Assembly: GCF_020740795.1 (NCBI RefSeq)
Contig: NC_067305.1
Span: 4,278,001-4,342,000 of the forward strand
Direction of reading: 5' to 3'
DNA: 64,000 nt
Source of the DNA: Apus apus
Taxonomy: Eukaryota > Chordata > Aves > Apodiformes > Apodidae
Shown: positions 44,791 through 59,900 of the stretch, in pieces
Position numbering within the stretch: position 1 is the stretch's first letter
How the letters are laid out: every line of letters begins with the position of its first letter
The notes under the pieces: generated by a model
What the model was told of the DNA's origin: nothing
The model's input: the letters and a program-made list of their open reading frames with translations, nothing else
The model's database searches: none
Program-made: the position numbers and the translations under genes

Positions 44791-45520
44791 TTTACAAATA
44801 CACGTGTTCGTTTGTCAGTGTCTCCCTCCTTTAGTGATCGATTTATTTGGCAGGAAGCCTTTGGCTGGAATGGAGTATCTTTTTTGTCAGTTCTTCATGA
44901 AACATGGGGAGCAGCTCTTGGCACAGAGGAAGCAACTCAGGGTGTCACCTCAGAGCATTTTTGTGCTCTGTGTGAGTAACGTTTGTCACGCCAATGAACA
45001 GGCCCAAACAGATCCTTCAGCCAAGCACAGGTTATTGACACTCTTGCAAGACTGGGTGACCTAAACAAGCAGGCACCCAGAGCCAGGTGAAGAAGGGTTT
45101 GTATTCCCTGTTCCCAAAGCTCTCTCCCCTCTTTCCCCCCTGCCCGGGCGCTCCAGGGTTTACAGCCCAGCCCACGCTCCTGCTCATCCTGTCAGTTCCC
45201 CCGTCCTGTTCACACGTTCCATTCTAGCAGGTCACTTTGTCCCTTTCAAGGTCTCATTCTGCCCTTTCCTGCCCCCGTGGCTGCCTTCCCAGTCCCCACC
45301 ATGACCCGCACCCGCTGGTGTCCTCCTGCCCCGGGGAGCAGGGCACAAGGGGCTGTGTTGGGTCTGGTCTTGGCATCAATCCTGCTCCGTCTGGGGACCC
45401 CCCGGGTGGAGCCCAGTTCAGTCCCTCGGTTGCTGGGACCGTAAAACCCCCCCGGGGGTCACTGGAACCTGCAGAGATCTCCCTTCTCTCCAACAAACTA
45501 TATATCCCTGACACGAGGGG

Positions 45521-45556
<36 letters not shown>

Positions 45557-45895
45557 AACCCAAACCCCACACTGTGCTTCTAACACTAGGTTGTGAAAAT
45601 GACACTCTGAACTCACAGGCTGCAACAACACCTCTCCGGTTCATTTCTAACCCCGAAGCCCCCGCTCCCCGCTCTGTGGAGCCGCCTCCTCCCCCCGCGC
45701 TTCACACCCGGGAGGCTCAGGAACGGGGTTTGGAGCAGCGGCTTTTTCGCTCTGACCTCCGCGTGAAGGCAGAGCGGGGCTCAGCCACCGCAGCCCCCAG
45801 CCAGCAGCCACGTCTGTGGGGGTTTTGGTTTGGTTTTAGGAAGTTTAGGGGGGGGGACTTTGTTTTACGAAAGAAAAGAGGCGCCTGAGGCGGCG
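44791..45895. other. Intergenic region MYO9B-USE1
   Basis: About 1.1 kb without a supported gene. It becomes GC- and CpG-richer toward USE1 and contains a GT/AT dinucleotide run at 45,520-45,556. Open frames here show no recognisable protein. Confidence 0.6.
45520..45556. repeat. (GT)n(AT)n microsatellite
   Basis: About seven GT followed by about eleven AT dinucleotides, roughly 400 bp upstream of the USE1 start. Expected to be length-polymorphic. Confidence 0.9.
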
Positions 45896-45967
45896 GGGCC
45901 ACCCGCCCCGCCCCAAGATGGCGGCGGGAAGCGGCGCTGAGGCGGCTTCCGGCGGGCCCTGCCGGCC
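45895..45967 (+). promoter_or_regulatory. USE1: USE1 promoter / 5' UTR with GC box, YY1-TISU element and ETS site
   Basis: A CpG-rich start region holds CCGCCCCGCCCC (GC box, about 45,904-45,914), CAAGATGGCGGC at 45,914-45,925 (perfect YY1 and TISU consensus) and CTTCCGG at 45,946-45,952 (ETS, reverse). No TATA box is seen. TISU elements normally sit within about 5-30 nt of the start site, so transcription probably begins near 45,890-45,910. Confidence 0.65.
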
Positions 45968-49521
<3,554 letters not shown>

Positions 49522-50375
49522 TGTTAGTATTTATTTTTTTACACCTGCCAGAGTGCAGGTGGGAAGCTCAACTGCTAAAACTCTCAGCAATCAAATCTTT
49601 TGCCACCTGTCATGTCCTTAAGGAGGTTGTTCATGCATCTCTTCTGTGCAGTCACTGAAGGGTTTGGTGGGGAAGGCTTGGATACTTGGTTACTTTTTTT
49701 ACTTAGTAAATATTGTTGCCTATTGAGGGGAGGACAGGGATAAAAGTGGCTGTTTACCCCAAGCTGCTCACAAGTTCCTCAGTGGATAGATGCTGTCCTG
49801 TTTTTAAATGTGGCTGTGGCAAACATGACTTCTGAAAGGCATTTACTCCAATCAAATATAAGGAACAGTTTAATCTTAAAATTTCTCCTGTCTCTTCAGC
49901 TTCACTGTACTGAAGTAGGACCTTGCTGCCAACAGGATGTTTAATTACAAAGATCTGTACATACTCAGCTGTAGGGGGTAGGAAGAGAATGCTGCCTGGC
50001 TCAGATTCAGAGAGTATCCACAGGTAAAACTCTTCTCAGGCTCACCTCTTTCCCAGGTGGATATCTGGGACCTGGGACTTGGCAATCTTCTGCAGTTTAG
50101 ACTTTCTGTAGTGAGGCTAAAGCTGGTTGCTGTTGCAATGTTTGCTTCCCTCTTTGTGTGCCTAAACGTTCTCACTCATTGTCTTCTGTTGATGCTGTTG
50201 TGTCAGGAACACAGTGTCACCCTGGCACTGCAGAACTGTACACACAGAACTCCCTGTATGGTACAGACCTCACCTGGACAAACACCTTTTTCACTGAAAG
50301 ATGAGGGCAAAGGAGGCTGGTGTCTTCAAGGCAGAAGTAATTAAAAATAAAATAGTAATTCATCCTTTTGAGACA
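49522..50375 (+). terminator. USE1: USE1 3' UTR, candidate poly(A) signal
   Basis: The first AATAAA after the stop is at 50,346-50,351, followed within 45 bp by a T/G-rich stretch (CATTGTTCTGG). A second AATAAA lies near 50,446. The 3' UTR would be about 0.85 kb. Shorter forms with variant signals cannot be excluded. Confidence 0.45.
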
Positions 50376-51236
50376 CATTGTTCTGGTCAAGAGTGTTTCT
50401 GTCAAACCTGTGTTCTTAAGAGCTCATGACAGGAAAGCAGAGATGAAATAAATGAGAATATTTGTAAAACACTGCTGCTGCTGGAAAAATTCAGAGCCCG
50501 CAGTACAGCAAGATGTGTTGTGACAATGTAAAAACCATTTTGAAGTGTTTGTGATGAGCCAAACCCAACCATTCCAGATCTGTGCTGTCTGGAGTCTTGC
50601 TCTAGGACGTGCTGGTGTTGAGGTGTGAGCAGGGTTTGATGGGGAGGAGGAGCAGCAGGTGCCCCCGGGGCTCGTTGGCCGTTCCTCTTGCAGGCCGGTA
50701 CCACTAGGTGGGGTGTGCTGGACCTCTGGCCATCTCCAGAGGGTGGGGGGAAAAGCTCTTCTGTCACAGCAATCGAGGACTTCCAAAAGTGCCACAGCTG
50801 CTTTGGGCACATCCCAGAGCCCTGTTGCAGAATTGTTCTTTGTTCTTTACAGAAACAGCTGAGTTAACAAAGGCAGTTAATGTTTTTAACATGAAATATT
50901 TTTGTTGATGTCACAGGGGGGTTGCAGGGCAGTGTGACCACACATGGGCCATCCGTTGAGTGATTATACTCTGAAGTTCAGCTCTTCTAGCTCCTCACCT
51001 ATGTAATATCCTTATTCTATTCAAGCAAACTTGGTAATTACCTTGAACTTTGTAGAAATCTATGGTTGTAGCAACCCATTTAGGAACATTTCTGCTTTTC
51101 CCAGAAGTTTTTCTTTGGCTGTAATGTTTGACATTTCACTGGGCTTCATTAGTGAATGCTGTGTCACCAAATTATTTTTAAACTCTTATTGTTTACTACT
51201 TTCCCTGCAGGCATTTCAGTGCTGAGCTCTCCTCTT

Positions 51237-51296
51237 AATGGTTGGACTAGATGATCTTAAAGGACTTTTCCAACCTTAGTGATTCTGTGATTCTTA
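51237..51296 (+). mobile_element. Short CR1 3'-end remnant
   Basis: ATGGTTGGACTAGATGATCT, then AAGGACTTTTCCAACC and GTGATTCTGTGATTC, including the terminal octamer-type repeat. About 60 bp, plus orientation. Confidence 0.85.
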
Positions 51297-52648
51297 GAGC
51301 AGAGGTTGAACATAGTCCTGGTCTGGTTTTTGTGTGTGGGATACTTGAGTGATACAATATTAATTCTTCATTGTCTATAACTCTTTCCCCTTTATTACTT
51401 GAAATAAAATGTTTCTTTAGAGCTTGCAAAAGAATTGGTGCATCACTGCAGACAAGTTTAAAGCTGAATTTTGCTGTCAGCTCTAACTTTTTGGCACTTA
51501 GAAGGTCAATTGGGAAGACCTATGAAGGAACTCCTAGTGATAGCTTGCCCCCAAGAAAATATCCACCCCTCCAAGTCAACAGCAGCTCTTCACAAAGAAG
51601 CCTGCTAGGAAACCAGTTCAGAAACGTGTCCTTTAACTTTGGACCGTTGACGTTTTATGGGTGTTTGTTATTTTGAAGGATGAGTTGTAGGGTTGAGTCC
51701 TGTGACTCCCACCACCTTTGGCAGTATCTCCTGTGACCACTGAGCACTGTGCCTCCAGCACTGAGCCCCTGGCTACCTCTGACCTGCTGGAAGAATGTTA
51801 CCTTCTGCCTTGGCAAACCACAGGGATTCCTGGCCAGCAGTCTCCCTGCACACAATGACTGTTTTGGCAACTGGCAATTGCAGTCTTTGCCTTTCTTGAG
51901 TGCATTTAGTAATTACAGTCATTCAAAACCACTTTGAAGATCAGTGTCAGCAGTATTTAGAATAAACAATCACTCAAGGCGTTGTGACATTTCAGGGGCA
52001 GAGTGGCAGTTTTTATTTTTGACTCCTGTGCAGGGGCTGGTTGGACAATCTGCTACTTCAGCCCTCAGCTCCATTTCCCAGCACGGGGCCCTGATGTGCT
52101 TCTCTCTACAGAATAATGTTATATATAGAAACAGCTTTCAGTGAGAGTTGCTTAACTTTCCCAAAAGCTTGGGCAATCCACATGGAGTGATGTTTATCAG
52201 GCGTAGGGCTGGGCCTTGGTTGGCTCCTTGGCAACTCTACCTGCTTTCAGACAGCAAGTTCAAAATAAATAAATAAGTCTCTGGCAGACCTGGGTCCTGT
52301 CAGGCCAGGGAAGGCACTGTGTCCAAACCTGGCAGCAACAGGAACCGTGGGTCAATCTAAGCTTTTCTGGCAAACGTCCTAAATGACAGAGACTCCTTAT
52401 AACAATGTTTAAGCAGTGTCCTCAATCACAGCTGGATTAGTTGTTTTGGAAGGATGTTTTGCAGTTGATGAGGCTGTCGGGAAGGATGTGTGAATGGCAG
52501 GAGCAGAAGGCTGGATACAGTGGCTCCTGTGGCTGGGTAACACCAGCTCTTCTTGGGCATATTTTCCCCTGGCTTTACTTTGCCAAACCTGTGTTTCTGA
52601 GCAGCTTTCCCAAACTGGCAGCTATTCTGCCAAAAAGGGGTATTGTAG

Positions 52649-52992
52649 AACCATAGAATGGTTTGGGTGGGAAGGGACCTCAAAGATCATCTAGGTCCAA
52701 CCCACTTCCATGTGCAGGGACACCTCACACCAGCCCAGGTTGCTCCAAGCCCCATCCAACCTGCCCTTCAACACTGCCAGGGATGGGGCAGCCACAGCTT
52801 CCCTGGGCAACCTGGGCCAGGCTCTCACCACCCTCACACTCCAGAATTCCCTCCTCATGTCTCACCTCAATCTCCCTCTTCCAGTTTTCATCCATTCCCC
52901 CTCATTCCATCTCTCCCTGCCCTTGTCCCAAGTCCCTCCCCAGCTTTCCTGGAGCCCCTTCAGGCACTGGAAGTTCACTATGAGGTCTCCAC
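52649..52992 (-). mobile_element. CR1 LINE fragment
   Basis: Starts AACCATAGAATGGTTTGGGT and runs about 345 bp in reverse orientation. Very similar to the 55,239 copy, sharing the variant CCACTTCCATGTGCAGGGAC. Confidence 0.93.
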
Positions 52993-55238
52993 AGACCCGG
53001 GTTCTGCTTCTCAAGGTTCCCTGTGTGATACCAACCAGACAAATCCATTCTCACTGACTCTGCTGTAAACCTGTTGTGAAACCTTAGACCCAAAGTCTTA
53101 TGGTTAATAGTTAAAAAAAAATGTAACCATGATAATATCAGCTACAAGCAGAAAATAATAATCAACTTTCTGGGTCGACAGGAGAGTGCTGCTGCCATTC
53201 CAGAGTCCCCCAGTGCAGGGCTGGCTGGTCTCTCTTGTCCTGATCTGCCACATTGCTGAGGCTGGTGTGTTCCTGTTGAACAAGAGTGACATCAAAACCT
53301 GAGGGAGCTAAATCAATGTCCCCCCTCACATTACCCCACTGTGACATGGCTGGGCTGAGCCTTGGCTCCTCACGGGAGAGGGCAGTGGGAAGCAGCAGCA
53401 GTGAGGGAATAATGGATTTTTAACATTTACAAAGGAAGGGTGTGTCTAGGGAACAGGCTGGTTATCAAAACGGGAACTGGAAGGTCCACGTTGTCCAAAA
53501 TGCAACATGTCAGGTAAAGCAGTGTGGAGTGGGGGTTTGCTGGGGGTCTGAGTCAGCAAAAGTCTGCATGAGTGCCAAGAAATTAAAAAAAGAGACAAAG
53601 ATGAGGGGGGTTGGGGTGGTGAGCTGTGGATTAGAGCCGGTGTGGCAAGTTGGTGGCCTGGAGCAGGCATGAGGGTGAAGCCCCCAACTCACCCGTGGCT
53701 GCTGACAGAACAGGATGCCTGGCAGCACCAGGGTGGGCTGTGCACCCTGGGTGTGAGCCTGGCTTAGGTGGACGGTGAGAAGCTGTAGGAAGGAATGGAG
53801 GAGGGGTTTGAAGGGCAGCTCTGTGTTTGTCAGGCTGTTCTCACAGCTGGGCCCCGTGTGCTGGACCTGGGTTGGGAATCTGACTGTTCTAGTAGCAACA
53901 GAGGAAAATGCTAAGTTCTTTTTGAGTCAAAAAGTTTGACGTGGAATTTAGAACAAAAGTCTGCTGAGCAGGAGTGGAAAGTAAGTCAAACGTTTCATCT
54001 GCCTCTGTGACATCCAAAAATCAAACTGGACAAAACCAGATGGAGTGAGGCAGCTCTGCCCTACAGGTCATGGAGAGCTGTGATTTCCTTGGCATCCTCA
54101 GTCTCCAGTTCCTTTGAACTGCATGTGGCAGAGATGCCCTCTGCCATTTTCACCTTGGGCAAGGGCTGCATTTGCTAATGTAACAATAGAATTCTCCAGA
54201 AGGATCTGACAAAGTTTCCTGTTTCAACAGTACAAAAGCTGGGACTTCTGTCCTTAGCTCATCAAGTGACCGGATCTTCATCCTCTGAGCCTTCTCCTGG
54301 CCAGAAGAAAGGAGGCACTTCTCAGATCTGGTGTGGATGGAAGGAAGGGTAAGAGAGGACAAGAAATGACGTGAAATATTTTATATTAAGAGATTTGGCA
54401 AGTGGTTCTGTGTGACTCCAAACAGGATGAGCTAAATTTTCTAAGGTCAGCTCTCCTGTGCTCTCAGCTTTGGGTCTGGTCGCTGAGAAGTCAGTTCTGT
54501 AACCTTTGCAGCAGCATCCTGCCAGTGATGCAGAGACTTGGCTATTGTTGGCTTCAACAGCAGCTCTTCTGCATCTTCAAAGGACAGGAGGCTGAATAAC
54601 ATGCGTAATGCCTGGTGAGAAACTTGTGAGCAGGAAAGTGTGTTTGACAAATCCATAAAAATAGAGCAGCCTGAGCAGTGGGGTGACTGTTCACCCAGGC
54701 AGTTGCACCCTGTTGTTAAGAAAAGGCCACACTGAATTGTGGAGGAAGCAGAAAGTGAGAATTCACTCTCAGCTCAGTCTCCTGGTTTGCTTTGGCTCCC
54801 TGAACTGGTTTGCAACTGTTTAGTACTTAGAAATACTGCTGAGGCACCTTCTTGGTGAGTTAGCTGCTCTAGAGCTCCTTTTGGGTGCAAAGTCTTGTTT
54901 TCCTTGGATATTCCTGGGCTAATTAATTAGCATGGAGCTTTCCTTTAAAATAAACAACCCAAAACCCACCCGAGCGCAGAGCTCTGCGTACGTTTGGTTC
55001 CAGGGTGCAATTCATGGGAGAAAGATGCATGTAACTTTCCAGACAGAGTTTTCAGGGAGTGCAGTATCTCAGGGGGGAGGAAGGCAAGCTGTGTTCTCTC
55101 TCCATGTGCAGTTGTGTCAACACGAGGATGGGACTGTGCTCCAAGGGCAGAATGCAAACACTGCTGAGTTCAGACAGCAGGCCCTGGAGATAAGGCTTTG
55201 AAGGACTGTATTATTGGTGCCTGAACAGCTCAGTCTGT

Positions 55239-55635
55239 CATAGAATCACAGAATGGTTGAGTTGGAAGGGACCTTAAAGATCATCTAGATCCAACCCACT
55301 TCCATGTGCAGGGACACCTGCCACCAGCCCAGGCTGCTCCAAGCCCCATCCAACCTGCCCTTCAACACTGCCAGGGATGGGGCAGCCACAGCTTCCCTGG
55401 GCAACCTGGGCCAGGCTCTCACCACCCTCACACTCCAGAATTCCCTCCTCATGTCTCACCTCAATCTCCCTCTGCCAGTTTTCATCCATCCCCCCTTGTC
55501 CTCTCCCTCCCTGTCCTTGTCCCAAGCCCCTCCCCAGCTTTCCTGGAGCCCCTTCAGGCACTGGAAGGTGCTCTAAGGTCTCCCTGGAGCCTTCTCTTCT
55601 CCAGGCTGAACACCCCAACTCTCCCAGCCTGTATC
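55239..55635 (-). mobile_element. CR1 LINE fragment
   Basis: Starts CATAGAATCACAGAATGG and runs about 395 bp to CTGAACACCCCAACTCTCCC. Shares the CCACTTCCATGTGCAGGGAC variant with the 52,649 copy. Confidence 0.94.
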
Positions 55636-58430
55636 CTCCATACAGTTCCAGTTTTGATACCAGGATGTCTTGTAGGACAGTGTCTTAGCTTTGCCCCTTG
55701 AGCAGAGGGAAGCTAAATGAACATGCTGGTAAAGCTGGCAGTTTGGGCCCTTTCAGGAGTTAGGGAGTAACATCAAGCTGATTTCCAACGTCATCTTCCA
55801 TCCTTGTTTGTGCAAAGGTGTTTCCTCCTCCAGGGATGTTGCTTCTAGGGATGGACTTCCAAGGACTTCAGTTCCTAGCAGTGTTGGTCTGGAGGAGCTG
55901 GGATCTGATTAGGGAGCTGGTACACTTAGGTTGGATTCATATGGAGGCATCTGTAGGGCAGAGCAGAATGACTCTGTGGTTCCAGTCTCACAGAAAATGA
56001 AGCTTGGGACACAGCTCCAGAAAGATTTTTCCACCCTACTCATTTTTCAGTGCTGCTTTGGTACTGTGTAGTATATATAGCACTTTTACTGTGTATTAGC
56101 TCAGCTGAAGTGCCAAAGATGACAAAAAGTGGAGTGTGTTTTCATGAAAACACCACAGTGGGGGACCACCATTTGGGCTTCAGCTCTGAAAGTACAATAA
56201 AAATGTTGTCACACTCATCTTCTAAATAGTTGCAAAAGGAAAAGAACTCTGCCTTGCGAATGCACTGAGGATTCTGTAGACATGAGTGATGATACTGGCT
56301 GATACTTTTGGTACATTTCTATAAATTTTGGCCTGCGAATAATATCCTGCAGCAAGCATACACTGTTCAGGTGTGTAATTACAGATAATCTTCTGCATCA
56401 GAGAGAAAAAATGTTAGAAAACAGAATATTATTTCAGCATTCCGTGCCTGTTTTCCTTGCCTTCCTTGGCAGTTGGTACTTAATGAGATTTAAGTAAGGA
56501 ATGGACAAAAAAAAGTGTCTTTGTGGGGTCAGATAGGTAAATATCCTCTATTTCAAGTCTCCCTGTATTTATTTTCTTAGGAGAATTCAGAAATGAACCC
56601 CAGTAGTTTGTAAGTGTCACAGCTCAGAGCAGACATGTTATCACTGCTTAGTTAGAAGTTATTTTAATGAAACCCTGAAACATCTGTGGAGGTGAGAAAG
56701 AAACGGGAACATTGTTGAAGAAAGGAGTCCTATTAAATCTTTCCAACTAGTGATTTTAGTAGTTTCTGAGATCAGGAATTAGAGAAGAGCCTGCAGTGCA
56801 GCTATGAGGGGAAAAAAATAATGAGCAAGCAGGTGCTGGCTTCGTTTCTTAGCGCCCACATGGCTCGTGTTGGGTTATCTGATTGCAAAGCTAGTGTACT
56901 GGAGCATGATGAATATGTAGCAGCGAGTGTATGGGAAAGATGCTGGAAAGATTGCACCCTGATGCTCTTAATCAGTAATTAGAAACTAAAAATAGTGTTT
57001 TAGGGAAAGATAATAAACCTGTAGCCTTTAATCCTCCGGTGCCAATCTGTAAGGTGATACCATTATTACAGGAAAGGCAGTAAGAACATCAGTGAGTAAG
57101 CAGGAGCAGGTTGCTGTTACAGTCACATGATGAATTCCATACAGCCCAAGCTGTCTAGGTGATGTTTGGCTCTGTTTTACACACAGTCTAGAGTCATAAA
57201 GCAGGTTAATTTGCAAGCAGAGAGCACATAGTTTGGTTGTTTATTGCCGTTCCTTAAGTGCCCTTACTTCCTGAGGTACTCTGAAGAGCAGTGAGTTTGG
57301 TTCTGAGGCTCTTCTGCACTCCTGAGTTGGAATTTGTGAGGAAAGGGCAGCAAGAGCAGAAATCCTGGGGAAAATCTGTCCCCAGGCTGGCAGTTCTGAT
57401 GCACCGACAGGCTGAACCAACAGCTGATCTGCTGTGCAGACACACACCTTCCCTTGCTGAAATAAGCACAGGGAAAAAGCATCCCCAGTGAAGCAGGGCC
57501 TTTCATCTAAACATGTAAATCGCTTGCAAATGCTGAAATGTAATTATAGTTACACAAATATCATCACCATTTGGGTGGTTTAGTCAAATCAGACCATTGA
57601 CTTTAACCCATCCAACTGGGAAACTTCAAAAGAACGTTAAAGAGTGAACTGTACCAAAATAGATGTGATTTCATAGACCAGCCCTCCTCCCATTCACAGC
57701 CATCTAATATCCCTGGGACAACTGCTGCAATTCTTTAAACGGAAAAGTAACACAAAGCATTTAAAATAGGGCAAAAACTCTCTTAATGCAATTGAGGGTC
57801 TGGAAACAAGGAGCTGATGCTGAGTGACCTGCTGGGAACCTCTGGCCTGGCTAGTGCACGAAATGTGAGATGTGTTGTGAGCTGAAGATGGGAAAGATTT
57901 GAAAGAAGAATGTCTATTGATCAAGTATTTCTGAATTTATAAAGCTTTATTCCAGCAGTTAATATAACTCAGTATCTTGCAGAAATGGGTGAAAGAAAGT
58001 GCCAGATAAAGTTACTGGAAGTTGCCAGGAAACGTGCTGTCAGGGCTTAGCACAACTACAGCACAGAGCTGATGACAAAAGGAGAAAAAGGCATCAAATG
58101 CTGAATCCCCCTGGAAAGAGAAGGCAACCAGAGATTTTAAAATGGCCATTTGAACTGGGCCCTTTGATGCTGAAAACTGCACAGCCCCGCTGCCCTCTCC
58201 CCGAGCTCTGTTTTGAGCCAGTCTCTGGGGCAAGTCCCCCCTCCGAACGTTCTACTGCCAGGAGGAGTGAACCGCCCTCCCGCTGGGCTCCCGAGGGGCA
58301 GCCAGCTGCCCCCTCCCCACCTGGGACAGGCTCCTCCGCTTCCCCACGACCGAGGAGGCCAAAATCCCACCCTCGGGCGGCTGTCCCTGCAAACACCGAG
58401 TTTCTGAATGTTCCTGCTGTGGCAGCGATC

Positions 58431-58897
58431 ACCCATCCCTCCATCCCTCCATCCATCCATCCATCCCTCCCTCCATCCATCCATCCCTCCATCCCTCCAT
58501 CCATCCATCCCTCCATCCCTCCATCCATCCATCCCTCCATCCCTCCATCCATCCCTCCATCCATCCCTCTATCCATCCATCATCCATCCATCCCTCCATC
58601 CATCCATCCCTCCCTCCATCCATCCATCCCTCCATCCCTCCATCCATCCATCCCTCCATCCATCCATCCCTCCATCCCTCCATCCATCCCTCCATCCATC
58701 CCTCTATCCATCCATCATCCATCCATCCCTCCCTCCATCCCTCCATCCAATCATCCCTCCCTCCATCCATCCCTCCATCCATCCATCCATCCCTCCATCC
58801 ATCCCTCTATCCATCCATCCCTCCATCCATCCCTCCCTCCATCCATCCATCCCTCCATCCAATCATCCCTCCATCCCTCCCTCCCTCCCTCCCTCCC
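58431..58897 (+). repeat. CATC/CCTC simple-repeat array with higher-order structure
   Basis: About 465 bp of CCAT and CCCT tetramers with almost no G on the plus strand. A marker CTCTATCCATCCATCATCC occurs at 58,567 and again at 58,702 (135 bp apart), and a variant at 58,805, so segments of the array were duplicated. Translation gives endless His-Pro-Ser-Ile on plus and Asp-Gly-Trp-Met on minus; none is a gene. Confidence 0.97.
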
Positions 58898-58899
58898 CT

Positions 58900-59900
58900 C
58901 GCCCCAGGCCCGGCAGGTGGATCCCGCCGCTCCTCCCCCGTCCCGTCCCGTCCCGTCCCTGCCCGCTCCGCGCCGCCTCTTGCGGCCGCCCCGCTCGCAG
59001 CTGGGGCAGCCCTTGTTTACCGGCCCGCCCGGCCGCGCCAGCCCGGCCTGCGCTGAAGGGGCCGCCGGGGCCGGGGCCGACACCGAGGGCCGGGAGGGGC
59101 CGCCCCGCTTCCTGGGCCGCCGGCCCGGCGCTATAAACGGGGCCGAAGCGGCTCCTCTCCGGGTCTCTTACCGACGATGCGGAGCCGGGCCCGGCCCCCG
59201 CGCCCGCCCCGCGGCCTCTGATTCGCCCCCGCCGGGACGCGCCGAGCCGCGGCGGCTGCAGCCGGGCGGGCATGGCAGCGAGAGCGGCGGCGGCGCTGGC
59301 CGTGGCCGTGGTGCTGGCGGCCTGGTGCGGCCGGAGCTGCGGGGAGAGTGAGTAGGGGCCGGGGCGGGGGGCGGCGGGGCCGGGGGGCGAGGCGGGCGGC
59401 CCGGCCCTGCCGCCCTTACCCTTTGTACCTGCTGGGGCCGGGGGGGGGGTTGGCCCGCCAGGCCGGGCCGCGGGGCCGCCGGCTCGTCCCGGGCCTGGGC
59501 AGCGGGGCCCGCAGCGCTCCCGCCGGCGGCCGCTCGGGTCACCTTCCGCGCTGCGTGCGGCGCTCCGGGCCCCGCCGCGCCGAGGGGCAGAGCGGGCCGG
59601 GAGGGCAGGGCTCGGCGGCCGAGATTGGAGCGGGGAGGGCGGCGGGCAGGGCAGGCGCTGCCCGAGGAGTCACGTCCCGACCCTGCGGGGCTCGCCCGGC
59701 CGCGCGGGAGGTGCGGGGCTGGGGAGGGGGAGCGGGCTGCGCCCTGGCCCGGGCAGGGGCCGCTGGCTCGGGGCTCGGGGCTCGGCACGGATCGGGTGCG
59801 AGGAAGGGGCTCAGCCCCCTCCGCGGGGCTCCAGCCCGCAGCCCCCTCTCCTCGGCCGGTCTCAGAAGCGTCTCCAGTTTCAGAAGGGTTTTATCGGTGC
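58900..59900 (+). promoter_or_regulatory. CpG island and TATA promoter of the third gene
   Basis: GC- and CpG-dense kilobase. TATAAA at 59,133-59,138 predicts transcription from about 59,160-59,170, giving a 5' UTR near 105 nt. That leader contains an upstream ORF (59,177-59,221, 14 codons). Downstream, 59,355-59,460 has many G-runs (GGGGCCGGGGCGGGGGGCGG) able to form G-quadruplexes at the start of intron 1. Confidence 0.65.
59272..59347 (+). CDS. First coding exon of an unidentified secreted or membrane protein (partial gene)
   Basis: ATG at 59,272, about 110 nt after the predicted start site, opens [20 protein letters not shown] then RSCGE and reaches a perfect GTGAGT donor at 59,348, 1 nt into a codon. 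The first residues form a classic signal peptide: short N-terminus, Ala/Leu/Val core, and a likely cleavage near the Cys-Gly/Ser-Cys-Gly positions. The mature protein lies downstream, so I cannot name it. Human gene order would suggest OCEL1 or NR2F6 next, but neither begins with a signal peptide as I recall them, so synteny is broken or another gene lies here. Confidence 0.6.

Larger units (their letters stand above)
50376..58420. other. Intergenic region downstream of USE1
   Basis: About 8 kb of ordinary noncoding DNA with no exon chain, RNA gene or conserved protein I can support. Contents are three CR1 fragments (51,237, 52,649 and 55,239) and short low-complexity runs. From about 58,180 the sequence becomes GC-rich ahead of the repeat array and CpG island. 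Confidence 0.55.

Noticed and set aside
45237-45888. Open frames of about 120 codons upstream of USE1
   Set aside because: They cross the GT/AT microsatellite and GC-rich promoter DNA, and have no conserved sequence or splice sites.
58431-58897. Regularly spaced repeat as a possible CRISPR array
   Set aside because: No unique spacers between repeats; it is simple tetranucleotide repeat in a vertebrate genome.
58408-59351. Long plus-strand open frames of His-Pro-Ser-Ile repeats (242 and 450 codons)
   Set aside because: They are translations of the CATC/CCTC array, open in several frames on both strands; the real coding start is at 59,272 in another frame.
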